Below are positions 25,990 to 36,100 of a DNA stretch of 55,432 nt, piece after piece. Where the stretch lies: contig CAYXGT010000005.1 of the NCBI GenBank assembly GCA_964464635.1, positions 1 to 55,432 of the forward strand. Direction: 5' to 3'. A model generated the notes under the pieces. The model was not told where the DNA came from, ran no database searches, and worked only from the letters and a program-made list of their open reading frames with translations. Numbering within the stretch: the stretch's first letter is position 1; each line of letters starts with the position of its first letter. The DNA comes from CAYLMG01 sp964464635 (GTDB lineage Bacteria; Planctomycetota; Phycisphaerae; Sedimentisphaerales; Anaerobacaceae). Made by a program: the position numbers and the translations under genes.

Positions 25990-27546
25990 TTATTGTTCCT
26001 CTTGCCAGTGAAGAGCCATTATGGCGAAGTCGATAAAGTCAACCTTGCAGTCGCCGTTAATATCACCTGCTATTATGGTCACGCAGGGTTCTGTGCCAAA
26101 ATATGACTTGCTGGCCTGGCTTGTCCCACCATAAGCACCCATATTTATCCTGCCGCCGTTTGGAAAAGGCTCAAATCCGACGGGCGTTGCCCAGTTGCCT
26201 GCATCTATGCAGGGGCTTGTATTTGCATCGGTTATCCAGCTTTGACTATTTTCATCCCACCTGCCCGCCTGCGATTTAATGTGAAAATCGTTAGAATCCG
26301 CATCGGCAAATAACGGCTCCATATCAATATTACCTTCACCAGGCCAGCCGCCCTCTATATCGCTGTATTCTACGTTGATAGTTGAATTGTCGTTGTTCCA
26401 CAGCCAGCTTTCCCCATTCCATATAATACAGTTTGTTAATGTTACTGTACTTGGATAGTTTTGGTTGTATGAATCGCAGGCTAATCCCGGGCCATCTGTG
26501 GCCGAGTTTTTGCTGAATATGCAGCCGAGCAAGGTTGGGCCGTTGGAGAAGTAATTGTATATCACGCCGCCGGAGTAAGCTATGTTATTACTGAACGTGC
26601 AGTTAGTTACAACCGGGCTATTGTGATAATCATTGTACATTCCGCCACCGAAGTCAGCCAAGTTGCTATTGAATATGCAGTTTCTTACAATCGGATTGCT
26701 GTAAAAATCATTGTACATCCCACCGCCGTTGTTTGCTGAATTGCCAATGAAATTGCAGTTGGTCACACTCATATCACTGGTTAAGTTGTATATTCCTCCA
26801 CCGTAATTTCTAGCCGAGTTTCCCATGAATGTACAGTTGGTTAACTTTGGACCATCAAAATTTATTTCTCTCACCTCGCTGTCGGAGTTAGTCAAGTCGT
26901 CATTTAATGCGTAGGTCGGATTGTAGTTGCACAGGCCCCCGCCGTTCAGGCTGGCTGAGTTTTCGTTGAATACACAGTTGGTTATCGTTTGTTCACTCCA
27001 TTCGCTGTATATCCCGCCGCCGTGACAATGAGGTGATGGTGGTTCATTTGCATTGCCGCCTTTAATTGTAACTCCATCAAGAATAGCCGTGGAATCCAGA
27101 TATGAATGATATGTATGATAAAAGACGTGGTAGCAGTTATCGTTAATATCAGCCGGCGTTCCAATGTCGCCGCTGAGGATTGTCTCATATAGTATGAAGT
27201 CCCTTACGTTTGGGTCGGTTTCGCCGTAACCGGCATAACCGCCTTTGATTTCGATACCGTTTATCATATAAAAGCTTGCTTCTCTGTCGCCCGTGCCATC
27301 CGGACACACAGAATTGCTATCCGGTTTATAGATACCCTGCGTAACGTGTATCTCTGTAATGTTTGGTTCTGAGCTTGCCTGTGTAAGTGCATCCTGTAGA
27401 AAATTATAGGCGTCGGTCCAGCTTGAGCCGTTGTTGGCCCCCGTCGCGGAGTCATCGACGTAAATGATGTCTGCTGAAACAGGACGGATTGAAAATATTA
27501 CAAAAACAAGTACCCACACGATTATTGACAGGAAACTCCGCTTCAT
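25990..27546 (-). CDS. Secreted right-handed beta-helix protein with C-terminal half-dockerin
   Basis: This 518-residue exported protein has a signal peptide ending near RPVSADIIYVDDSATG. The opening (IIYVDDSATGANNGSSWTDA) is typical of choice-of-anchor Q / polymorphic outer-membrane-like beta-helix proteins. Coils repeat as GGGMYNDFYSNPIVRNCIF at about 22 residues. The last 25 residues carry one EF-hand-like loop (GDINGDCKVDFIDFAIMAL), half of a dockerin pair. It is smaller than, but related in plan to, the giant protein at 13147. GGAGG precedes the ATG. No cohesin was found in the window, so its binding partner is unknown. Confidence 0.88.
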   Translation of the reverse strand: MKRSFLSIIVWVLVFVIFSIRPVSADIIYVDDSATGANNGSSWTDAYNFLQDALTQASSEPNITEIHVTQGIYKPDSNSVCPDGTGDREASFYMINGIEIKGGYAGYGETDPNVRDFILYETILSGDIGTPADINDNCYHVFYHTYHSYLDSTAILDGVTIKGGNANEPPSPHCHGGGIYSEWSEQTITNCVFNENSASLNGGGLCNYNPTYALNDDLTNSDSEVREINFDGPKLTNCTFMGNSARNYGGGIYNLTSDMSVTNCNFIGNSANNGGGMYNDFYSNPIVRNCIFNSNLADFGGGMYNDYHNSPVVTNCTFSNNIAYSGGVIYNYFSNGPTLLGCIFSKNSATDGPGLACDSYNQNYPSTVTLTNCIIWNGESWLWNNDNSTINVEYSDIEGGWPGEGNIDMEPLFADADSNDFHIKSQAGRWDENSQSWITDANTSPCIDAGNWATPVGFEPFPNGGRINMGAYGGTSQASKSYFGTEPCVTIIAGDINGDCKVDFIDFAIMALHWQEEQ

Positions 27547-27614
27547 AAAATATCCTCCGTTACCTAAGTATACATTAATAAAAAAGACAATATTATTATC
27601 CGCACGATGTTTGT

Positions 27615-27644
27615 ATTCTACTATTTATGTGTTTGTTGTGTCAA
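27615..27644 (-). promoter_or_regulatory. Promoter of the half-dockerin beta-helix gene
   Basis: On the minus strand TTGACA (27644-27639) and TAGAAT (27620-27615) are separated by 18 bases. Transcription would start near 27608, about 60 bases before the ATG at 27546. It lies just downstream of the folD stop, so the gene can be expressed independently. Confidence 0.6.
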
Positions 27645-27699
27645 CTATTTTTGAATTGTTTTTGGTTTTTTTGTGCGAGTTCTGTTTTTGAGTCGATAT

Positions 27700-28587
27700 T
27701 TAAGCTTGTCCTGCGGCTCTTTTTGCGGATTCGATGGTATTGTAAAGCAGCATTGTAATTGTCATCGGCCCGACCCCGCCGGGAACGGGTGTAATCTTGC
27801 CTGCTTTTTCTTTGACCGCCTCGAAATCAACGTCACCAACAAGACGATAACCTCTTTCTCTGGTCGGGTCATCAACACGGTTTACTCCCACATCGATTAC
27901 AACGGCACCGGCTTTGACCATATCGGCTGTGATTGTGTTCGGCCTGCCCGCTGCTGCGATAAGAATGTCGGCTCTGCGTGTGTGTTCAGCAAGATTTTTT
28001 GTACGGGTATGGCAGATTGTAACGGTGGCATTGCCGGTTTTTGATTTTTGAATAAGGATATTTGCAAGAGGCTTGCCGACGATATTGCTTCTGCCGACGA
28101 TTACGACATCGGCACCTTCAATTTTGACATTGCTTCGAAGTAAAAGCTGAACAATACCGTGAGGAGTGCAGGGCAGAAAAGCAGGCTTTCCTGCGACCAT
28201 TTTGCCGACACTGACTGGATGAAAACCGTCCACATCTTTTTCAGGGGCAATCGTCATAATAACCTCGGATTCATCAAGCTCTTTCGGCAGGGGGAGCTGG
28301 ACAAGAATGCCGTTTATCTTCGCATCGGCGTTCATTCGTTGAATTAAGCTGATTAGCTGCTGCTGGCTCGTGTCGGCGGGTAAGTGGTTATCATCGGAGT
28401 AGATGCCCATATTCTCGCAGGCTTTTCTTTTGCCTGTAACATAAGACAATGATGCGGGGTCGTCTCCAACGAGAATGACACCCAGGCCAGGAGTGATGTT
28501 CTGCTTCTTTAGTCGCTCTACCTCCAGCTTGAGTTCAGCCCGCATTTCTGCGGCTATCTTTTTGCCGTCGATAATCTCTGCCGTCAT
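27700..28587 (-). CDS. folD: Bifunctional methylenetetrahydrofolate dehydrogenase / cyclohydrolase
   Basis: This is FolD (295 residues), which interconverts 5,10-methylene-, methenyl- and 10-formyl-tetrahydrofolate. The catalytic lysine is K53 in SYVTGKRKACE. LVQLPLPKELDE and DVDGFHPVSVGKM are conserved substrate-binding motifs, and VVIGRSNIVGKPLA is the NADP-binding motif. The C-terminal TPVPGGVGPMTITMLLYNT is intact. Length is normal. It lies upstream of the beta-helix gene on the same strand but probably has a separate transcript. Confidence 0.97.
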   Translation of the reverse strand: MTAEIIDGKKIAAEMRAELKLEVERLKKQNITPGLGVILVGDDPASLSYVTGKRKACENMGIYSDDNHLPADTSQQQLISLIQRMNADAKINGILVQLPLPKELDESEVIMTIAPEKDVDGFHPVSVGKMVAGKPAFLPCTPHGIVQLLLRSNVKIEGADVVIVGRSNIVGKPLANILIQKSKTGNATVTICHTRTKNLAEHTRRADILIAAAGRPNTITADMVKAGAVVIDVGVNRVDDPTRERGYRLVGDVDFEAVKEKAGKITPVPGGVGPMTITMLLYNTIESAKRAAGQA

Positions 28588-29055
28588 TTATTTTCCCTGT
28601 CTTTTCTTTGACTTGATTAGCTAAGCTAAAAACGGACGCCATATCGGCAATGGCCGTATGATAGCAGAGGCCGAAGTAATATACAATGAGTCTTCGCGTT
28701 ATAATTTTGAAAATGTTAACCTGCGTACGGGGTGTAAACGTAAAATTTTCGTTCCTATAAAATGTGTTAATTCCTTCCAAAAGCGACACATTTGATTCAC
28801 TCGTCAGAATAATTACAATCCGCACAATCGCTCTGCAGTCTGAAACAAGCCCTATAACCTCTGCGCCAATCTTATTTCTTATACTTTATTTGGCATTGAA
28901 TACGGAAGATAAATAGATATGCGATTCAGAGCTGAACAGCAGTCCAAACTACTCAAGTTCCTGATAAATTATTACGAATATTAGTAGTAATAGTCGCATT
29001 CACAGGGAAGAGGGTTTTTATCCGGAATTGGCTGAATTTGTGAGGAGATGTGGTG
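28588..29055. other. Divergent intergenic region folD / TPR gene
   Basis: These 468 bases separate folD (-) from the TPR gene (+). I see no convincing promoter on either strand. An inverted repeat (AAATGTGT 28760-28767 with ACACATTT 28786-28793, 18-base loop) is the only notable structure. Short open frames are not protein-like. Confidence 0.5.
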
Positions 29056-30015
29056 ATGAAGATGGCAGAGGTAGAAGTCTCAAAAAAGCGATTAGTCAAA
29101 CATTTCTTTTTTGCCTTAATGCTTTCATTATTTTTGGTTTTTTGCAGCCCGGCGGCCGCAAAATCCTTGACCGGCAAAAAATCCACTTCCTGCAAGACGC
29201 TGCGTGTTATGGCAAGGGTGTATATGGCTCACGGCCAGTACAATAAAGCCCAGCCCCTCGCCGAGGAGGCACTTGCGATGGCGCAGAAAAGAAATGTCTC
29301 TGATAAGGAGCTTTGCCTGTGCCTGCTCGACCTCGCTTATGTCTATAACAATCAGGGCAAGTTCACCGAGGCCGAAAAGATGTGCAAGCTCGGTCTGGCA
29401 CTGCAGGAAAAGGTGTACTATGAAACTCATCCTTATATAGCTTATACCCTCAGAACTCTAAGCTCAATTTATCAGGGACAAGGCAGGTACAATGATGCCC
29501 ACAAGGCCCTCGATAGGGCTATGAGTATAATGCTTGAAAACTTCCCGGAAGGTGACCCTATGTTCGCACCTTTACAGGTGGATTTTGCAAAGCTGCTCGT
29601 TGCCGAGGGAGAGCTTGAACAGGCAGAGGGCTACTTTAATGAAGCACTTGAAACAATAAACCAGATATACGGAACGGACCATCTTTACACAGCAACTGTT
29701 ATCGGCAGCCTCGCAGAATTATATACTCTGCAGGGAAGATACGAGCAGGCTGAAAGCCTCATAAACAAAGCGCAATCAATTCAGGAAAGAGTTTACGGTC
29801 CGGACCATCACCTCGTAGCACCGGCCTGGATAACCAAAGCCGAAATTTGTCGTTCGAAAGGTGATTTCACAAAGGCGGAAAGCCTGATTAAAAAAGCATT
29901 GATCGTTGTGAAGAAGACCGGCAATACTGAAGAAATAACAAGACTCGAACAGCGCATCGAAAAAGTCCGCTCTGTAAAGCCTGACTTTGGGCCTGTTGCG
30001 GGGCTTTCCGGATAA
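29056..30015 (+). CDS. Secreted tetratricopeptide repeat protein
   Basis: This 319-residue exported protein has an N-terminal hydrophobic segment (about residues 18-34, FFALMLSLFLVFC) followed by SPAAAKS, so signal peptidase or lipid attachment at the Cys is possible. Five to six TPR or kinesin-light-chain-type repeats of about 42 residues follow, for example YNNQGKFTEAEKMCKLGLAL and YTLQGRYEQAESLINKAQSI. TPR_12-like spacing suggests a protein-docking solenoid. I chose the ATG at 29056 because GAGGAG lies eight bases upstream; GTG codons just before it are alternatives. It converges on the giant tpsA and shares a terminator with it. Confidence 0.82.
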   Translation: MKMAEVEVSKKRLVKHFFFALMLSLFLVFCSPAAAKSLTGKKSTSCKTLRVMARVYMAHGQYNKAQPLAEEALAMAQKRNVSDKELCLCLLDLAYVYNNQGKFTEAEKMCKLGLALQEKVYYETHPYIAYTLRTLSSIYQGQGRYNDAHKALDRAMSIMLENFPEGDPMFAPLQVDFAKLLVAEGELEQAEGYFNEALETINQIYGTDHLYTATVIGSLAELYTLQGRYEQAESLINKAQSIQERVYGPDHHLVAPAWITKAEICRSKGDFTKAESLIKKALIVVKKTGNTEEITRLEQRIEKVRSVKPDFGPVAGLSG

Positions 30016-30047
30016 AAATAACTGACCGTTCTCTTCGGCCGCTAAAG

Positions 30048-30084
30048 AAAAAAGCCTGCCCTCGATAAAGAGCAGGCTTTTTTT
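30048..30084. terminator. Bidirectional terminator between TPR gene and tpsA
   Basis: AAAAAAGCCTGC (30048-30059) and GCAGGCTTTTTTT (30072-30084) form a 12-bp stem with A and T tracts on either side. It is therefore a terminator in both directions, 30 bases after the TPR gene and 20 bases after the tpsA stop. Confidence 0.88.
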
Positions 30085-30106
30085 CAATGTTCAAAACTTA
30101 CTTTTA

Positions 30107-33100
30107 TTAGCCGCCAATAGCCTCCAGACGAGAAGCAACGTATGCAGCCACATTGTCGTTTGGACTTGCGTTTATGCCTGCACCGTACTTTTCCATAGCG
30201 AATTCTACCGAATCACCAACCGGTGAACCCATCTCGGTATCAAGAACTCTTACGTATTCTACAAAGGCATCGACGTATTCTAAAGCAGTTGCATAAGCGG
30301 TGCCGTCGCCGGCGTGGCCTTCGAAAGCCGCAGCAATCAAAGTTCCAACTTCCGGTGTAAACGGTACATCAGCCGGTGCAACCGTATTGAGAACTTCTGC
30401 AAGAGCAGCCATTCGACTGCCGTCATCATCTCTTAAAATCGCAGCTGCATTTACGAGTCTTGCACAGGTATCGCACGGCTGGATATCGCCGGCCGCTGCC
30501 ATAGCATTTGCTACCATAACCTCAATCTCAGAATCTTCAATTCCAAGCTCGTCGGCAGCTGCAGCCATTATGGCAGGACATCCCGCCACTTCCGGTACCT
30601 GCTGCCTGAGGGCCTCAAGCTGCATCGCATTCAACGGTGCTGGTGGAGGTGGTGGAGGTCCTTCTTCACATGGACAGGGCGGACACGTCGGACAATCCTC
30701 TCTGCTGGCGTAATCACCAACTATTATCAGAGCAGAACCGTCGCCTCCACTGTCGTATGCCACCTTGCCACTGGGAGTTATACACAGGTCACTGAGAGAG
30801 ACATAGCTGGTCGGTGTAATTGCCTTGAGGTAACCGTTGCCCATCAGTTCGAGCTCGCTGGCAAACACTTTGGTCTGGGCACTGTTCTCTCCTTTTCCGA
30901 ATGCACCGGAGAATATCTCCGCCTCGCCGCCAAGGCCCATCACGAAGATTTTACCAAGAGCACATACAACGGTCATTGCGCTGTTATCATAGCCTTTTTT
31001 GGCTATAGATGATATCTTTGCCTCACCGTTGCCAAGAGCTAACACTAAGACGTTTCCGACCAGCAGGTCTTCAAGAGGAAATCCTCCTAATGTCCGCGCC
31101 GGCTCTTCATAACCAGCTGGCGCTGGAATATATGCGAGGTCTGCACCAGCCGCAACACCTGTATAAGCCGTGTTGATTTCGCCGCCCTCAGCTTTGGATT
31201 TGATGCCTGCTTCAACTGTCGGGCTCTGGCAGCCGCCCAGGGCTACTACTGCGACACCACCTTCTTTGGAAACGACATGAACAGCAGCATTGGCGGTACT
31301 CATCTCGTCATATTCACCACAAGACTTAGAATCAGCTTCAGCGCTTATCTCAGCTGATGTGCCTCCGCCCTTCTTGCCGCCACCAGTGCTGAACTGTTGG
31401 CCGCAGTCAACTGCAGCTACAATAATATCACCGGTAGCACAAGTAGCGGTGTATGCATCAGTTATATAGCCATGTTTGGCCTCAGATGCTATCTCAGCAT
31501 TTCCGCCATTCATACCTATCACCCAAAGGTCGCCTTTGGTGCAGGCGATAAGGTCGGCCTCATTGCTATAGCCCTTATTTCTATGGTCATTCTCGGCTAT
31601 AGATGATATCGAAGCATCGGTGTGGTCACCCGTAGCCATTACCATAATACCATCTTCGGCCCCAATGCCAACGCTTGCCGTGTTCTCGTAACCATTTTCA
31701 GCAATAGCATCTATTGAGGCGGAAGTGCCACGTCCGTGACCTCCTTGACCTCCTTGACCTCCAAGGGCTCCGAAGGTTGTTCCACCTTCCTGACCTTCTT
31801 CTGCAAGCACTACAAGCTCACCTTCGGTGCAAATCAGAACGTCTGCAGTATTGCTGTTGTCATGTCCCTTGGCCGTGGCTGATATTTCAGCCTCGCCGCC
31901 TTCTTTGGCTATTACCAAAACATCGCCGCCAATTTTATGACCTGGGCCGCCGAGCGCGACACTGGCGTTATTCTCGTAACCATTCTCAGCTTCAGCCGTT
32001 ATGCTGGCTTCGCTGCTCTGGTCTTTGCAAGCAGCTATCACTTTCACATCGCCGCCCGCGTCAATAGCAACGTCGGCTGTGTTATCATTATATGCAAACT
32101 TAGCTTCTGCTGCTATTTCAGCATCGCCGCCATCTTTGCCTATTACCTTAACATCTTCAACAGCCGTAATGTCAATTGTAGCTGTGTTGGACATGCCATA
32201 TTCGGCTTCAGCAGTTATGCTGGCTTCGCTGCTGCGGTTCTTGCAAGCAGCTATTACCTTAACATCGCCGTCGGCGGTAATATCAACGCCGGCAGCGTTA
32301 TCATCACCATACATAGCTTTAGCTTCTATTTCGGCTTTGCCGCCTTCTTTACCTATTACCTTAACATCGTCACCGGCATCAATCGTAACGCTTGCGGTGT
32401 TCACCGGGCCAAAATAGTCGTCATCACTATCAGCGTCACCGTCAGCGTCACCGTCATCATCAGTATCTGCGAACGCCGAGGTAGCCACAGCCGCGGTCTT
32501 CCAGCCATCCGCAGCAATAGCCTCTATCTCAGCCTCGCCGCGGTCTTTGGCCTTTACCTCAACATCACCACCGGCATCAATCGTAATGTCGGCTGTGTTC
32601 GTATTATGGGCGTACTTGGCCAAAGCCATTATTTCAGCCTCGCTGGGCTGGTCACAAAGCGCTATCACTTTAACATCGCCGTCGGCGGTAATATCAACGC
32701 TGGCAGCGTTATCATCACCATACATAGCCTTAGCTTCTATTTCAGCTTTGCCGCCGTTCACGGCTATTACCATAACGTCGCCGTCTTTATCGTTATCAGC
32801 GTCGGTATCAAGGGCTATGTCAAAGTCGGAATCGGCGTCAGTATCAAGGTATATTACTTCTTCAGGAACGTCTTTGGCAACAATCGTAATGTCGGCGGTG
32901 TTGGAACCGATGTCTCCCTCGTCACCAGCATACTCGGCCGTAGCCTCTATTGAAGCCTCACTCGGCATGAAACCTTGTTTTCTGTTGTAAGTTCCGCCTA
33001 TCGCGTGTACCAGAACGTAGCCATCATTGGCAGTTATGTCAATATTTGCTGTGTTCACGGAATCGCTGGCGTACTTAGCTATGGCTTCTATTTGAGCCTG

Positions 33101-36100
33101 GCCGCCGTCCTTGCTCAGTACAACAACATCACCGCCTGCGTCAATTGCAATATCAGCGGTGTTAGTATTAAGTGCATCCACAGCCAAAGCCATTATTTCA
33201 GCCTCGCTGGGCTGGTCACACAGCGCTATCACTTTAACATCGCCGTCTGCGGTAATATCAACGCCTGCAGCGTTATCATCACCTTCTATAGCTTTAGCTT
33301 CTATTTCAGCTTTACCGCCTTCTACAGCTATTACCAAAACGCTACCGTCAAGGTCGCTGTCAGCATCGCCATCAGCATCGTTATCAGCATCGTCATCGAT
33401 ATCAGCCGGTTCGATAACGTCTTTGGCAACAATCGTAATGTCAGCGGAGTTGGAACCACCTGCTGCATCATCTTCGGTATAGGCTAACTCGGCCGTAGCT
33501 TCTATTGAAGCCTCACTCGGTGTGAAACCGCTCTTCTGGCTATGGCGACCGCCTATTGCGTGCACCAGAACGTAGCCATCATCAGCAGTTATATCAACAT
33601 TTGCGGTGTTCCCGGAACCGCTCGCATAGGCGGAGTAAGCTTCTACTAAAGCTTTGCCGCCATTAGTGCTCAGCACCACGACATCGCCGCCGCCGTTAAT
33701 CGTAACGCCCGATGTATTACTTGTGCCAACAGTGGCTCCGGCAACTATTGAAGCTTCGCCGCAATCTTTGCCTTTTACTTCAACATCACCACCAGCGGTG
33801 ATATCGATATTTGCCGTGTTGGTAATATTCAGCGGTTCCGTTTCAAATTCTATATCGAAAACAGAGCCTTCATTGGAAGCCCAAGCCTCTATTTCAGCTT
33901 TACTGCAATCGCCTCCACAATCGGCTTCTACTATAACATCACCGCTGACGGCGGTAATGTCAATATCTGCATCGTTCGTAATATTGTCTGCTGTAATGGT
34001 CCCGGAAGCCTCATCGCTCGCCTCCAGACCATTCCAGGCATAAGCTCTTACTCCGGCGTAGCCGCCGTCTTCAGCTAAAACCTTAACATTTTCAGCGGCG
34101 GTAATGACAACACCGGCGGTGTTTGCAAAGTTATTGAATGTTAAATTACCGGTAGTAGTTTCGTCGAAATCCATCACAAACTCATTATAAGCCTCAGCTT
34201 CAACACTGGCCGTGTAAGGATCATTACGCTTATCCTCGTCGGCTCTGACGATAACGTCACGATTGGCAGAGCTGATATCAACATTAGCAGTGTTATCAAG
34301 GCCATCAACTGCCAGATTCACTGTAGCCGGGGCAACAGGATAATAGACCCAGTTTTCAACCCAGACCCAGTTTTCATGCCAGTGGCAACACCACCACCAT
34401 CCTTCATCTACCCAATCTCCTTGGTCTTCCCACAATCCTTTATGTTCAACCTCCAGCTTATTATAAGCCTCAGCTCTTACCAAGCCGTGGCCTTCATCGC
34501 CTTCCACTTTAACATTAATTTTGCATACTTCGCCATTGGCGTTAATCGTAACGCCGGCGTTGTTCTCGAGATTGGTCACATCTAAATTAACGGTAGCTTC
34601 ACAGTCCCAGTTATCGATGTCAACCTTTATTTCGTTCGAAGCGGTGGCTTTTACAGTAGCCTCTGCACCGCTGTTTTTGTCCAGTCCTTTTACCTCGACA
34701 CCGCCACCGTTAATAGTAATGTTGGCTGTATTCGTAAGGTCCCGAATGGCTAAATCTAACACAACATCACAATCTTCGCACTCGGGGTCAATATCAATCA
34801 CATTCTTGGCGGTAGCCGTTACGGTGGCATCAGCACTGCTGTCGTCCTCGCCTTTTATCTCGACTTCATCCGTCGCAGTGATATTAACAGTAGCTGTGTT
34901 CATAAGGTCTTCGATTGAGCCGCCTGCAAGGTCGTCCTCATCAAGGTCATTCCTTGCCTCAGCTTTTACTACAGCATCCTCTTCGTCACTTTTTATCCTG
35001 ACATCATCCTTAGCCTCAATATCAATTGTGGCGGTGTTTGTCATGCCTTGCTCAGCTTTAGCCCAAACTGTAGCGTTGTCACCGTTCTTGCCGTCACTTT
35101 CGATTATAACGTCACCAATGTTTTCCTCTCCATTGGCGGTAATCGAAATACTGGCTATGTTCTCATCGGCATCGTGAGCATAAGCTTTTACTGTAGAATC
35201 ATCATTACCTTGGCCGTTATTTTCGCTTTTTACATAGACCTTTTTGCCTGTAATTTCAATATTAGCCTTGTTTAAAATACCATCCTTGCAATCAGAATCA
35301 GCTTCAGCAGTTATTTTGGCGTCGCCATTCTGTGCTAACACATCGACGTCTCCACCCGCCTCAATTATAACATCGGCATAATTACGGAGGCCGTCCTCGG
35401 CTTTAGCTTTTATCTCGGTTGTAGAACTGCCATCCGAGTTTATGTTGATGTAACCATCAGCTTGTAGCGTAATTCCAGCAATGGCATCGAAATCACCGTC
35501 ACCGGTAGCCTCAGCTTCAATGTCATAGTCTATGTCAAGGTTACCACCAGTAATAATCGTAACATCAGCGACGGCTTCAGAGCCGGGTCCGGCCTCTACA
35601 TGTATGTCGCCGTTAAAGTTTACATTTCCTTTTGCCTCGGCCCGCAACGTCTCTACACCTTCAATTGCCGTTGACCAGATATCGCCGGCAGCAAGAATTA
35701 TATGGTCTGCAACTATATCGCCTTCGCCACAGTCCATGGGACCCCAGCTGCCATCTACAATGTAATCGTAACTGCCTGGCGTTTGTTCTGGCATCGTAAC
35801 TTCAACTAAAACAGGGCCATTCTCACTGATAAAGACATTTTCTCCGGCAGCCATTACAACGTAGTTGCCTGTTAACAGGCCTCTGTTCTCGACTCTTTTT
35901 CCGATAAGAGCTATACGCTCAGCTGTGATTGAACCTCCGAAGTCATTGATTACATCTCCTGCAGTCAGGCCGTCAGTAAATGGAAAATTACCGGTTGCGA
36001 GACCGCTGGTGAAGTCAGCGTCTAATATATTCAGAGTCGAAGCAACGAATTGGTTGACGTTGACCACACCGCCGTTGCCGACCACTATACCGGCCGTGTT

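Noticed and set aside
28535..28825. 96-codon minus-strand frame overlapping the folD start
   Set aside because: It overlaps folD in another frame and lacks a recognisable domain or ribosome binding site.
31937..32953. Long open frame (338 codons) on the plus strand inside tpsA
   Set aside because: It is antisense to the repeat-rich tpsA. Open length comes from the biased repeat composition, and the translation is low-complexity with no domain or Shine-Dalgarno. The same holds for the frame at 34521-35177.
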